Shown one piece after another: positions 8,593-16,950 of a stretch of 48,440 nt of DNA. The position numbers were made by a program, and so were the translations under genes. The stretch is taken from NCBI RefSeq assembly GCF_014378035.1, contig NZ_JACMOM010000372.1:1-48440 (forward strand), written 5' to 3'. The notes beneath the pieces were generated by a model that saw only the letters and a program-made list of their open reading frames with translations, did no database searches and was not told the DNA's origin. Position 1 is the first letter of the stretch, and each line of letters begins with the position of its first letter. The stretch is from Aeromicrobium sp. (GTDB lineage: Bacteria > Actinomycetota > Actinomycetes > Propionibacteriales > Nocardioidaceae).

Positions 8593-9108
8593 ATGACCTG
8601 GAATGCTTACCACCGTCGTAAGGAAACACTCCGAGCCATGCTGACGATCGCTGATCAGCATCGCGACGTGTCCCTCACCGATCTGCTCGACACGGTCGAC
8701 GGAGGCCACGACGCCTTCGCGAACGAGACCGAGCTTCTCTTCGATCTCCAGATGGTCTGGTTCCAGCGCCTCAGCGGCCAGATGGACCGTCTTCTCTCAG
8801 AAGGCCTCGAGACCCCCGAGCTGGTGGCCGTCACGGCATGGGTCAACGCAGCGGCCGAGATGCCCGGCGCCCGGGCCCTGCTTGACGCCCACCGCACCGA
8901 CCCAGCCCTCCAGAAGGCGCAGGCCAAGGAGCTGTCGTTCCTGGCAGCGTCAGCCGGCGTGCCGACCCACCACCCTCGTCTCACCGATGTCGGTCAGCGG
9001 ATCCAGGACTCCGCTCGCGAGTCCGTGGTCTACGCCGAACCGATCACGCCCGATGACAACACGCGGACGGGACTGATCTCCCGGCTTCGCGGCATGATCG
9101 CCGCCTGA
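8593..9108 (+). CDS. Protein of unknown function controlled by the divergent TetR
   Basis: I do not recognise this 171-residue protein. It is soluble, mostly helical and rich in acidic residues and leucine, with no signal peptide or membrane segment. The start ATG at 8593 has a clear ribosome site (AAAGGAG) eight bases upstream. Its promoter region contains the tandem TetR operators, so it is probably the main target of that regulator. It stands alone and ends at a strong hairpin. Since such regulators often respond to small hydrophobic molecules, a stress or membrane-related role is possible, but nothing in the protein shows this. Confidence 0.8.
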   Translation: MTWNAYHRRKETLRAMLTIADQHRDVSLTDLLDTVDGGHDAFANETELLFDLQMVWFQRLSGQMDRLLSEGLETPELVAVTAWVNAAAEMPGARALLDAHRTDPALQKAQAKELSFLAASAGVPTHHPRLTDVGQRIQDSARESVVYAEPITPDDNTRTGLISRLRGMIAA

Positions 9109-9122
9109 CGACACCACGACCA

Positions 9123-9175
9123 GAACCCTGCCCGGCGCCACTTTCCCTCCCTCCCTGCGGCGCCGGGCAGGGTTC
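9123..9175. terminator. Bidirectional hairpin terminator
   Basis: A perfect 17-base stem (GAACCCTGCCCGGCGCC and its complement) encloses a 19-base pyrimidine-rich loop, between two convergent genes ending at 9108 and 9201. It can end transcription from both sides. Confidence 0.85.
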
Positions 9176-9200
9176 TTCCCTGTCGGGACGCCTTGGAGCA

Positions 9201-9959
9201 CTACGGAGCAGCGGGGTGATCGCCGAGGCCGTTGAGCTGCTCGCCCAGCTCGACGTCGATGGCATCGCGCAGCTCGCTGCGAAAGATGCCGAGGGTGACT
9301 TGGCTGGCGACTGGCAGCAGGCTCTCGATGATGCCCAGCACCCTCGGCCAGTCGTCCTCGGGGTAGCCCGCGTCAACGAACGGTTGGACGAGCTCGGTGA
9401 CGACCTGACGGACGAAGGTGTCGGCGATAGTGCGCAAGTGCGTCTGCAGTATCGGGAACATGTCGATGACGGTTTGAGGCGCCAGCCCGATCGTGACTGC
9501 GGCAGCACCCGCCCGAACGACAGCGGGCTCGACCAGCAGCAGTTGGTCGCCTTCCTTGCGCTCGACGAGTCCGAGCTCCTCGAGAGCGTCGATCAAGCGG
9601 GAATCGCGGTCGACTCCGGCCAGCGCGGCGAGATCGTCGCGCTGCATGACCTCGGTCTCGACGTTGTCGGGCTGGTCGAGGATCGTCATGAGGTCGAGGG
9701 CGTGCCCGGCGGCCGTCTGAGGAGTGTTCTGCAGGGCCTGTTCGACGGCCGCGAGGGTGAACCCCCGCTCGAGCAGCTGGCGGATCAGCTGCAACCTCTG
9801 CAGGTGGTCGCGGTTGTAGTAGCCGGTGCGTCCGGCGAGGCGAGGGGCGTCGATCAGGCCCCGCCCGGCGTAGGCCCGGACGTTGCGCACAGTCATCTGC
9901 GCCCGCGAGGCCAGCTCGTCGACGGTGAACTCGTCGATCGCTGACTCATCCGCTGGCAT
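9201..9959 (-). CDS. MerR-family-like transcriptional regulator
   Basis: The 252-residue protein carries an N-terminal MerR-type winged helix (residues about 10-60: FTVDELASRAQMTVRNVRAYAGRGLI... RTGYYNRDHLQRLQLIRQLLERGFTLAAVEQAL). A long C-terminal domain lacks the metal-binding cysteines of classical MerR proteins, so the signal is unknown. A TATGCT box seven bases before the ATG at 9959 supports a leaderless start there; an upstream in-frame ATG at 9971 lies within that box. It is divergent from yqgE, with about 65 bases between starts, so it may regulate its neighbour or itself. Confidence 0.85.
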   Translation of the reverse strand: MPADESAIDEFTVDELASRAQMTVRNVRAYAGRGLIDAPRLAGRTGYYNRDHLQRLQLIRQLLERGFTLAAVEQALQNTPQTAAGHALDLMTILDQPDNVETEVMQRDDLAALAGVDRDSRLIDALEELGLVERKEGDQLLLVEPAVVRAGAAAVTIGLAPQTVIDMFPILQTHLRTIADTFVRQVVTELVQPFVDAGYPEDDWPRVLGIIESLLPVASQVTLGIFRSELRDAIDVELGEQLNGLGDHPAAP

Positions 9960-9966
9960 GAGGTGA

Positions 9967-9972
9967 AGCATA
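9967..9972 (-). promoter_or_regulatory. -10 box (TATGCT) of the MerR-like gene
   Basis: TATGCT on the minus strand is seven bases from the ATG at 9959, fitting the leaderless pattern and arguing against the ATG at 9971. Confidence 0.45.
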
Positions 9973-10023
9973 GGGGGCGCGGCAGCATGCCGCCGCTGCA
10001 GCCTGCGGGGCATCATGGGGACC

Positions 10024-10572
10024 ATGGACACGATGCGGGGCCGCCTCCTGGTGGCCACCCCGGCGATCGAGTCGGGGCCGTTTCTGCGCAGCGTCGTGTT
10101 CATGCTCGACCACGACGCTGACGGCGCCTTGGGCGTCATCGTCAACAGGCCGCTCGACTCCGACGTCGACGATGTCCTGCCTGACTGGGCTCGTCTCGTC
10201 AACGCCCCGGTGTGTCTCTTCGACGGAGGCCCCGTGGCGATGGACTCCGCCCTTGCGCTGGGAGTCATCGCCGATGTCGCCCCGGCAACCGGCTGGCGTC
10301 AGATGGCCGGACGGGTGGGCCTCGTCGACCTGGAGGGCCCACTGCCCAGGGACGGACAGTTCGTGGGGCTCAGGGTCTTCGCGGGCTACGCCGGGTGGGA
10401 ACCCGGGCAGCTCGAGGACGAGCTCGCGGAAGGTGCTTGGCTGTGCGTCGACGCGCTCGACGCCGACCTGGTGTCGCCACAGCCGGAGACGCTCTGGCGT
10501 GAGGTGCTGCGTCGACAGGACGACGATGTGAGGTTCTGGACGACATTCCCCGACGACCCCTCCACCAACTGA
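10024..10572 (+). CDS. YqgE/AlgH family protein
   Basis: The 182-residue protein matches the YqgE/AlgH family over its whole length. It has GRLLVATPAI at the start, a conserved VVFMLDHDADGALGVIVNRPLDSDV segment, DGGPVAMDSALALG, and F-GYAGWEPGQLEDELAEGAWL near the end. The biochemical function of the family is unresolved. Three in-frame ATGs (10015, 10024, 10033) are possible. I choose 10024 because CATCAT lies seven bases before it, although that box is weak. It leads a group with the DUF3039 gene and the helicase, but the DUF3039 gene has its own promoter. Confidence 0.85.
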   Translation: MDTMRGRLLVATPAIESGPFLRSVVFMLDHDADGALGVIVNRPLDSDVDDVLPDWARLVNAPVCLFDGGPVAMDSALALGVIADVAPATGWRQMAGRVGLVDLEGPLPRDGQFVGLRVFAGYAGWEPGQLEDELAEGAWLCVDALDADLVSPQPETLWREVLRRQDDDVRFWTTFPDDPSTN

Positions 10573-10583
10573 CCCGGACTCGC

Positions 10584-10589
10584 TAGACT
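10584..10589 (+). promoter_or_regulatory. -10 box (TAGACT) of the leaderless DUF3039 gene
   Basis: TAGACT is followed by six bases and the GTG at 10596, placing the predicted transcription start on the start codon. Confidence 0.6.
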
Positions 10590-10595
10590 CTTGGG

Positions 10596-10862
10596 GTGGC
10601 ATTCTTCGGGCGAGGTTCAGAGACAGTGGTCGACGAGCGCACCGACATGCGCACCGAAGATGGTGACCACGAGAAGTTCTCGCACTACGTGCCCAAGGAA
10701 AAGCTCACCGAGGCCATGATCATGGGGGAGCCGGTCGTTGCTCTGTGCGGCAAGGTCTGGATCCCGAGCCGTGATCCAGAACGGTTTCCCGTGTGCCCCG
10801 AGTGCAAGGACATCTGGGAGAGCATGAACAGCGACGACGGAGACCCTTCGGGTGACGCGTAG
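10596..10862 (+). CDS. DUF3039 small zinc-ribbon-like protein
   Basis: The 88-residue acidic protein fits DUF3039. The conserved core is HYVPKEKLTEAMIMGEPVVALCGKVWIPSRDPERFPVCPECKDIWE. Cys51, Cys68 and Cys71, the last two in a C-x2-C, suggest a metal site, but only three cysteines are present. The GTG start is fixed by a leaderless promoter (TAGACT plus six bases). The end overlaps the helicase gene by 11 bases, and the pair recurs in actinobacteria, which suggests a shared function in nucleic acid processing. No activity is known. Confidence 0.85.
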   Translation: MAFFGRGSETVVDERTDMRTEDGDHEKFSHYVPKEKLTEAMIMGEPVVALCGKVWIPSRDPERFPVCPECKDIWESMNSDDGDPSGDA

Positions 10863-12552
10863 CCAGCACCTCCGGGTCTGGCAGCGTGAGGCGTTCGAGC
10901 TCTACCAGCGTGCGCAGCCGCGCGACTTCCTCACTGTGGCCACGCCCGGCGCAGGCAAGACGACCTTTGCTCTGACGATCGCCGCCGACCTGCTCGCCCG
11001 CGGCCTCGTCGAGCGTGTCGTCGTCGTCACCCCGACCGACCACCTCAAGACCCAATGGGCCCTGGCGGCCTCGGGCATCGGCATCATCCTCGACCCGACT
11101 CTCGCGGGTTCGGGCGTCCTCGGGAGCGACTTCCAAGGCTTCGCGGTCACCTACGCGGGCCTGGCGGTCAACCCCAACGCCTACCGTGCCCGTATCGAGC
11201 ACCGCCCGACGATGGTCATCCTCGATGAGGTGCACCACGCCGCCGACGCACTGTCGTGGGGCGACGCCGTGCAGGAGGCCTGTGAGCCGGCCATCCGCCG
11301 GCTGTCGCTGACCGGCACGCCGTTTCGGTCCGACGACAACCCCATCCCCTTCGTCACGTACGCGCCGGCCACCGACGGAACCGTCACGAGCGTCGCCGAC
11401 TTCTCGTACGGCTACGGTCATGCGCTGAAGGACGGTGTCGTCCGTCCCGTGCTGTTCATGGCCTACTCGGGGCAGATGCACTGGCGCACCCGCGCCGGCG
11501 ACGAGGTCGCGGCGCGGCTCGGCGAACCACTCGACCGGGCTGCCACGGCTCAGGCGCTCCGCACCGCACTGCACCCGCAGGGCTCATGGATACCGGCGGT
11601 GCTCACGGCGGCGCACACGCGCCTGATGGAGGTGCGCCGCGACGTCCCTGACGCCGGCGGTCTGGTGATCGCGAGCGACCAGGACACCGCACGTCAGTAC
11701 GCGTCGGTGCTGGCAGACATCACGGGGGTGGTGCCCACCGTCGTGCTCTCGGACGAGCCCGGTTCGAGCGCTCGCATCGCCGACTTCTCGGCCGGGATGA
11801 CGACCTGGATGGTGGCCGTGCGCATGGTCAGCGAAGGCGTCGACATCCCCCGGCTCTCGGTGGGTGTCTACGCCACGACGACCGCCACCCCGCTCTACTT
11901 CGCCCAGGCCGTCGGTCGATTCGTGCGGGCCCGACGCAAGGGTGAGACCGCCTCGATCTTCGTGCCCAGCGTGCCCGTGCTGCTCGCGCTGGCGTCCGAC
12001 CTCGAGGCGCAGCGCGACCACGTCATCGGGCGCCCAGTCAAGGACGAGGCCGATCTCTTCGCCGCCGAGGCAGAGCTCCTCGCCCAGGCACAGCAGGACG
12101 AGGGTGCCTCCGACCAGCTCGGTGAGTACCGCGCGCTGGGCAGCGACGCCTCCTTCGATCGGCTGGTCTACGACGGCGGCGAGTTCGGGTACGACTCGCT
12201 GTCCGACGATGACGGCGAGCTCGACTTCCTCGGCATCCCCGGCCTGCTCGACCACGACCAGGTCGCCGAGCTGCTCCGGACGTCTCGGGCCAAGCGGGCG
12301 AAGGCGAAGAGCGCGTCGGCCGCCACAGCCCCGGCTGAGGCCGATGTGGCGTTCGAACGACGTAGTGAGCTCCGCCGAGAGCTGCACGCCCTTGTCGGTG
12401 CCTGGTTCCACCGCACGGGGCAGCCGCACGGGGTCACTCACAGCCGCCTGCGTCAGCAGTGCGGCGGTCCGGCCGCGGCGCAGGCCTCGTCGGCCCAGCT
12501 GCAGGCGCGCATCGACGCCGTGCGGGTGTGGGCCCTCAAGGCATCCGGCTGA
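10852..12552 (+). CDS. DEAD/DEAH-box SF2 helicase
   Basis: The 566-residue protein is an SF2 ATPase. Motif I is ATPGAGKTTFA, motif II DEVHH, motif III SLTGTP, and motif VI QAVGRFVRARR. The second RecA domain includes SEGVDIP. The C-terminal 180 residues are acidic then basic and resemble no domain I know. It starts with GTG inside the DUF3039 gene, so translation is probably coupled. The order of motifs resembles the type III restriction/XPB-like group, but no methyltransferase or nuclease is nearby. A general DNA or RNA repair role is more likely than restriction. Confidence 0.88.
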   Translation: MTRSQHLRVWQREAFELYQRAQPRDFLTVATPGAGKTTFALTIAADLLARGLVERVVVVTPTDHLKTQWALAASGIGIILDPTLAGSGVLGSDFQGFAVTYAGLAVNPNAYRARIEHRPTMVILDEVHHAADALSWGDAVQEACEPAIRRLSLTGTPFRSDDNPIPFVTYAPATDGTVTSVADFSYGYGHALKDGVVRPVLFMAYSGQMHWRTRAGDEVAARLGEPLDRAATAQALRTALHPQGSWIPAVLTAAHTRLMEVRRDVPDAGGLVIASDQDTARQYASVLADITGVVPTVVLSDEPGSSARIADFSAGMTTWMVAVRMVSEGVDIPRLSVGVYATTTATPLYFAQAVGRFVRARRKGETASIFVPSVPVLLALASDLEAQRDHVIGRPVKDEADLFAAEAELLAQAQQDEGASDQLGEYRALGSDASFDRLVYDGGEFGYDSLSDDDGELDFLGIPGLLDHDQVAELLRTSRAKRAKAKSASAATAPAEADVAFERRSELRRELHALVGAWFHRTGQPHGVTHSRLRQQCGGPAAAQASSAQLQARIDAVRVWALKASG

Positions 12553-12623
12553 CGCCGCACGTGAGACGCACGACTCGCACCGTCAGGTCGGCGGGACGAT
12601 GAGGACCCGAGAAAGGACTTCAG

Positions 12624-13565
12624 TTGACTGCCATGGCCCTGCGCACGCGAGTCTTCGCCGCAATCCTGCGACGCACTGCGACGCCCGTCGAGGAGGCGAA
12701 GGACTACTCCAAGCTCCGCGCCGAGCGGTTGAAGCTGCAGGCCTCGGCTGCCGGAGGCCTGATCTTCGGTCGCGTCGACAAGGCGGCGACGGTCGAGGAG
12801 ATCACCGTCGGAGCTGGTTCGCGCGCGCTGGTGCACCGGCCGAAGGGTGCCATCGGCCCACTCCCGTGCGTCATCAACTTCCACGGTGGCGGCTGGGTGC
12901 AAGGCAACCCCGAGCAGTCCGCGTGGCTCTCGAGCCGGGTCGCGGTGCGCAACAAGGCCGTCGTGATCTCACCGTCGTACCGGCTCGCCCCCGAAAACGT
13001 CTTCCCGGCCGGTCTCCACGACTGCCGCGATGCCGTGGCGTGGGTGGTCGAGCACGCCGACGAGCTCGGCATCAACCCTGAGCGCATCGCGGTGATGGGC
13101 GACAGCGCTGGCGGCAACCTGGCCGCCGTCGTGGCGTTGCTCGCGCGGGACGCCGGTGGCCCGGTGCTGCGCGCGCAGGTGCTGATCTATCCGGGTGTCG
13201 AGATGTACGACCGCTGGCCGTCGGAGGACCGCAACGCCGAGGCGCCGGTGCTGACGTCGGAGGGCATGCGCGCCTTCGGGCGGCTCTACCTCGGCGAGCA
13301 GTACGGCACGGAGGACTTCCGCGCCTCCCCGATCAGGGCCTCCTCGCACGCCGACCTGCCGAAGGCCTTCATCCTCACGGCTGAGCACGACCCGCTCCTG
13401 GACAATGGCGCGCACTACCGCGACGCGCTCGTGGCCGACGGGGTGCCGGTGCGCTATGCCGAGTACGGCGGTGCGATTCACGGTTTCATGAGCCTCCCCG
13501 GGGTGGTTCCGGTGTCCAAGAGAGCGCTCGACGACATCGTCGATTTTCTGTCGACGACGCTCTGA
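12624..13565 (+). CDS. Alpha/beta hydrolase, hormone-sensitive-lipase type esterase
   Basis: The 313-residue enzyme belongs to alpha/beta hydrolase fold 3. The oxyanion motif HGGGW is at residues 87-91, the nucleophile Ser161 sits in GDSAGGN, and the likely acid and base lie in AEHDPLLD and AIHGF. It should hydrolyse short-chain carboxylic esters, but the natural substrate is unknown. A TTG start at 12624 is preferred because AAAGGA lies six bases before it, while the ATG at 12633 would be 15 bases away. No signal peptide is present, so it acts in the cytoplasm. It appears to be a single-gene unit. Confidence 0.88.
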   Translation: MTAMALRTRVFAAILRRTATPVEEAKDYSKLRAERLKLQASAAGGLIFGRVDKAATVEEITVGAGSRALVHRPKGAIGPLPCVINFHGGGWVQGNPEQSAWLSSRVAVRNKAVVISPSYRLAPENVFPAGLHDCRDAVAWVVEHADELGINPERIAVMGDSAGGNLAAVVALLARDAGGPVLRAQVLIYPGVEMYDRWPSEDRNAEAPVLTSEGMRAFGRLYLGEQYGTEDFRASPIRASSHADLPKAFILTAEHDPLLDNGAHYRDALVADGVPVRYAEYGGAIHGFMSLPGVVPVSKRALDDIVDFLSTTL

Positions 13566-13694
13566 GGCATGCTGGCAGGGCGAACCGTCGTGACGCTGTC
13601 ATGACAGCCACCCTCGACACCGGCGAGCTCACGAGCCTGGCCGCTGACACCGTCGGTCGGGAAGTTTCGCCGGGGGAGTCGCGTTGCACCCCGT

Positions 13695-14732
13695 GTGAGA
13701 CTTTCTGTGCTCGATCTCGTTCCTGTCCGCACCGATCAGACGACCAGCGATGCCGTTGCCGCGACCGTGTCGCTCGCGCAGGTCGCCGACCGAGTCGGCT
13801 ACACCCGTTACTGGGTGGCCGAGCACCACAACATGCCTGCGGTTGCCGCGACATCGCCGCCGGTGCTCATCGCGATCCTCGGGGCCCACACCTCCACGAT
13901 CAGGCTCGGTTCCGGTGGTGTCATGCTGCCCAACCACGCGCCGCTCGCCGTGGCGGAGCAGTTCGCCCTGCTCGAGGCGGCCACTCCCGGCCGCATCGAC
14001 CTCGGCATCGGTCGCGCCCCCGGCTCCGACCCCGTGACATCGATGGCCCTGCGTGGTGCGGCGGGCCGCGACGACACCGACATCGAGAACTTCCCGCAGT
14101 ACCTCGACGACGTCGTCGCCCTGATGGGCGCCGACGGCGTGCGTGTGGCGATACCCCGTCAGGAGTACATCCTCAAGGCCACGCCCGCTGCGGCGAGCGA
14201 GCCGCGCATGTGGCTGCTCGGATCGTCGATGTACTCGGCGCACCTCGCGGCGGCCAAGGGCCTGCCCTACGTCTTCGCCCACCACTTCTCGGGTCACGGC
14301 ACTGCTGAGGCGCTTGAGGTCTACCGCTCGGAGTTCCGGCCCAGCGACCTCTCACCGGAGCCCGTCACCTTCCTCACCGTGAATGCCTCGGTGGCCGACA
14401 CCGAGGAGGAGGCCGCCGCCCTGATGCTGCCCAACCTGCACATGATGGCAAAGCTCCGCACGGGCCAGCCGCTCACGGCACTCGACCTCGTCGAGGACGC
14501 CGAAGCCATCTCGTTGGCACCCCAGGCACAGGCCATCGTCGAATCCAGCCTGGCTCGCGCTGTCGTCGGCACACCCGAGTCAGCTGCCGCCCAGATCAGG
14601 TCGCTGGCCGAGCAGTTCGGCGTCGACGAGGTGATGATCAACCCCGTCGCGTCTGACCGCCGCGGCACCGACCCGCGTGCGGCACCTGGTCGCGAGCACA
14701 CCGTCGAGCTGCTTGCCAAAGAGCTGCTCTGA
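13695..14732 (+). CDS. LLM-class flavin-dependent oxidoreductase (luciferase-like)
   Basis: The 345-residue protein has the bacterial-luciferase-like TIM-barrel pattern of the single-component group: LSVLDLVPVR at the start, ADRVGYTRYWVAEHHNMPAVAATSPPVLI, and RLGSGGVMLPNHAPLAVAEQFALLEAATPGRIDLGIGRAPGSD. These enzymes use reduced flavin (FMN or F420) to oxidise small organic substrates; which one is used here is not visible. The GTG at 13695 gives the expected MRLSVLDL start. The following hairpin (GCGAGC/GCTCGC at 14733-14752) is a weak possible terminator. Neighbours give no pathway. Confidence 0.88.
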   Translation: MRLSVLDLVPVRTDQTTSDAVAATVSLAQVADRVGYTRYWVAEHHNMPAVAATSPPVLIAILGAHTSTIRLGSGGVMLPNHAPLAVAEQFALLEAATPGRIDLGIGRAPGSDPVTSMALRGAAGRDDTDIENFPQYLDDVVALMGADGVRVAIPRQEYILKATPAAASEPRMWLLGSSMYSAHLAAAKGLPYVFAHHFSGHGTAEALEVYRSEFRPSDLSPEPVTFLTVNASVADTEEEAAALMLPNLHMMAKLRTGQPLTALDLVEDAEAISLAPQAQAIVESSLARAVVGTPESAAAQIRSLAEQFGVDEVMINPVASDRRGTDPRAAPGREHTVELLAKELL

Positions 14733-14810
14733 GCGAGCATTGCTCTGCTCGCCGCCGCCAGTTCACCGTGAGGTGGGCTGGCGTTGGGACGAGACCGACA
14801 TGGTCGGTGC

Positions 14811-14948
14811 ATGCCCCAGCCAGATGCCCCGATGCCGTCACGCCTGAATCTGCTCGTTCGCTCGGCGGTCCGCCCGGCGCTCGCGGGTATCGCTGCCGGT
14901 GCCCTTGCTGCTGCCATGGTGCCGTTCGCCGCCGCGAACGACGGTTGA
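14811..14948 (+). CDS. Possible small exported peptide (45 residues)
   Basis: An open frame from an ATG at 14811 encodes 45 residues with basic residues, a hydrophobic Ala/Gly/Leu-rich stretch (residues 23-38) and an Ala-x-Ala-like end (FAAANDG). It looks like a bare signal peptide or a single membrane segment. No ribosome site stands out and I know no family. It fills most of the 315-base gap between 14733 and 15047, where I see nothing else. It may be chance coding in GC-rich sequence. Confidence 0.25.
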   Translation: MPQPDAPMPSRLNLLVRSAVRPALAGIAAGALAAAMVPFAAANDG

Positions 14949-15047
14949 CCACTCGGCGTGGGGACGAGCAAGGCCGCGACCCTCACGAGGAGCAAGGCCC
15001 GGTCCGGCATCGACCGTCTCACGCGTGATCGTTCGCTGACGCTCCGG

Positions 15048-16370
15048 TCAGAACCAGATGCTGAGCCACGGCGCGACGGGCGACCTGAACATCGCCTCGA
15101 GCGTCGTGGCGTCACCCGTGACCCGGCCGGCCTGGGCCAGCACGAGCGGTGAGACGCCACCGAGGTGGATCGCGCTGAGCTCGTTGATCGACATGCTGAC
15201 GTCGACCGGCTCGCCGACCGCTGTCACGACGGCCGATCCGGTTGAGTCAACCTCAAGAACCCACGCACCCTCGGTGTGGAGCCCGGCAGCTGCCCCCAAC
15301 GGGTCGGCGACCCCGACGACGATGCGTCCGGGAGTCGCATACGTGCGCGCCTCGAGGGCTGCCTTGACGTCGAGGATGCGGGTCCAGAGGTGGTCGAACT
15401 CAGTCACGCCGACGGCGCGGTGGTCGGCGATCATCCAGCGCAGGGGCTCGTCGGGCGGGCGCAGGTGGGCCGTGATCGTGGAGACGAGGTCCATCTGCAC
15501 GAGGAATCGCCAGAGGCCCGCGTACGCATCGGCGGTGGCTGACACGAGGTGCAGCAGCGTGAGGTGGTGGTTGGTGAAGTCGCCGGCGTTCTCCTTGACG
15601 CGGAAGATCGCGAAACCCTGAGCCATGCCCGACTCGTCGTCGTACCGGACGCAGCGCAGGGTCTTGGCCTCCTCGTCGCCCACCATGAGCCCGAGCTGAC
15701 GGTCCCAGAGGATGCCGTCGTAGGCGATCTGGCCGGGTGTCGCCAGGCGCACCCGCTCGACGATCTCGTGGCCGCCGACGCGCAGCTGCTGGGGGCTGAC
15801 GAACTGCACCCGGCCGCCGGCCACGGGGCCGATCCATCTCGCGCGGCGGGTGTCGACCGTCAGGTCGCAGGCCATGGCCGACGGGGCGAAACCGAACCGG
15901 CCATAGATCGTGGACTCCGACACCGTCAGCATCGCGAGCGGGAGGTCGAGCGCCGCAGCCGTGCGCAGCTCGGCCTCGATGACGGCCCTCGCGATGCCGC
16001 GGCGGCGGTGCGTCGGTGCGACCGTCACGCCACTGATTGCCCAAGCGGGCAACGACCTGTGCCCCGGCACCGTCAGCTCGGCTGGCCACACCTGGGTCGT
16101 GGCCACCGGAGTCAGGGGATTCGCCTCGCTGTCGTCCCACACCCCGGTGGTGCGGCGCACGCGTGCGTAGCCCCGACGCTGCTCGACGTGCTCGGTGGTG
16201 CCGGCGGCCGAATGGAAACCACGTGACTCCGCCTCCGTCCAGGCCGCGAAGGCCGCCTCGTCGGCGGTGTCGACAAGACCGAGACGAAGGCCGTCGGCGG
16301 CAAGCAGGTCTCGCGACGTCCCATCGACGCCGATCTCGAGGTGTCGGGAACCTGCATGTTCGGCGCTCAT
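15048..16370 (-). CDS. Eis-like GNAT N-acetyltransferase with SCP2-like C-terminal domain
   Basis: The 440-residue protein has an N-terminal GNAT domain with the acetyl-CoA motif THRRRGIARAVI (about residues 117-128). A second GNAT-like middle domain follows. The C-terminal domain of about 110 residues ends in a conserved LVLAQAGRVTG... FRSPVAPWLSIWF pattern, as in the Eis family. Eis-type enzymes acetylate amines of aminoglycosides or of protein lysines; the physiological substrate here is unknown. A TATCCT box ends six bases before the ATG at 16370, so the message should be leaderless. It may confer some aminoglycoside tolerance, but that is inference. Confidence 0.85.
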   Translation of the reverse strand: MSAEHAGSRHLEIGVDGTSRDLLAADGLRLGLVDTADEAAFAAWTEAESRGFHSAAGTTEHVEQRRGYARVRRTTGVWDDSEANPLTPVATTQVWPAELTVPGHRSLPAWAISGVTVAPTHRRRGIARAVIEAELRTAAALDLPLAMLTVSESTIYGRFGFAPSAMACDLTVDTRRARWIGPVAGGRVQFVSPQQLRVGGHEIVERVRLATPGQIAYDGILWDRQLGLMVGDEEAKTLRCVRYDDESGMAQGFAIFRVKENAGDFTNHHLTLLHLVSATADAYAGLWRFLVQMDLVSTITAHLRPPDEPLRWMIADHRAVGVTEFDHLWTRILDVKAALEARTYATPGRIVVGVADPLGAAAGLHTEGAWVLEVDSTGSAVVTAVGEPVDVSMSINELSAIHLGGVSPLVLAQAGRVTGDATTLEAMFRSPVAPWLSIWF

Positions 16371-16376
16371 GCTGTC

Positions 16377-16382
16377 AGGATA
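16377..16382 (-). promoter_or_regulatory. -10 box (TATCCT) of the leaderless GNAT gene
   Basis: On the minus strand TATCCT is followed by six bases and then the ATG at 16370. Confidence 0.55.
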
Positions 16383-16398
16383 TCGACGTCGGACGGGC

Positions 16399-16950
16399 TC
16401 AGACAGTCACGACCCCGGCTGCTCCGAGCTCGTCCGTCACCGCGGGGATATTGTCGGGCGACACCGCTGCGGTCAGGCCCGCGATGACCCGGACCGAGAA
16501 GCCCTCGCGGGCCGCGTCAAGGGCCGTCGCCCGGACGCAGTGGTCAGTAGCGATGCCGCAGATGTCGACCTCGTCGACACCACGCTCACGGAGCCAGTCG
16601 GCCAGTCCGATGCCCGAGGCGGTCACCCCCTCGAACCCCGAGTAGGCCGCGGTGTACTCACCCTTGAGGAACGACTCGGCAAACATCGACGGGTCGAGCG
16701 GCGCATGCATCTGCTCGCCGGGGGTGCCGACGACACAGTGCCGAGGCCACGAGTCGATGAAGTCGGGGGTGTCGGAGAAGTGGTCGCCCGGGTCGATGTG
16801 GTGGTCGCGCGTGGCCACGACCAGCTGGTGGGAACCGAATGCCAGCAGCTCAGCGACACCGATGGCGACAGCAGCGCCACCGGCGACCGCAAGCGAACCA
16901 CCCTCGCAGAAGTCGTTCTGCACGTCGACGACGATGAGGGCCCTCGTCAT
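16399..16950 (-). CDS. pncA: Nicotinamidase/pyrazinamidase
   Basis: The 183-residue cysteine hydrolase converts nicotinamide to nicotinate for NAD salvage. The catalytic residues are visible: Asp9 (VVDVQNDF), Lys96 (FLKGEY) and Cys138 (ATDHCVRAT). The metal site Asp49, His51, His57 and His71 matches the known PncA arrangement. The ATG overlaps the pncB stop codon (ATGA), so the two are translated together, and its product nicotinate is the PncB substrate. If it behaves like mycobacterial PncA it should also activate pyrazinamide. Confidence 0.95.
   Translation of the reverse strand: MTRALIVVDVQNDFCEGGSLAVAGGAAVAIGVAELLAFGSHQLVVATRDHHIDPGDHFSDTPDFIDSWPRHCVVGTPGEQMHAPLDPSMFAESFLKGEYTAAYSGFEGVTASGIGLADWLRERGVDEVDICGIATDHCVRATALDAAREGFSVRVIAGLTAAVSPDNIPAVTDELGAAGVVTV

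Noticed and set aside
10852-12552. Restriction or defence helicase
   Set aside because: No nuclease, methyltransferase or other defence gene is adjacent, and the DUF3039 partner is a common housekeeping neighbour in actinobacteria.
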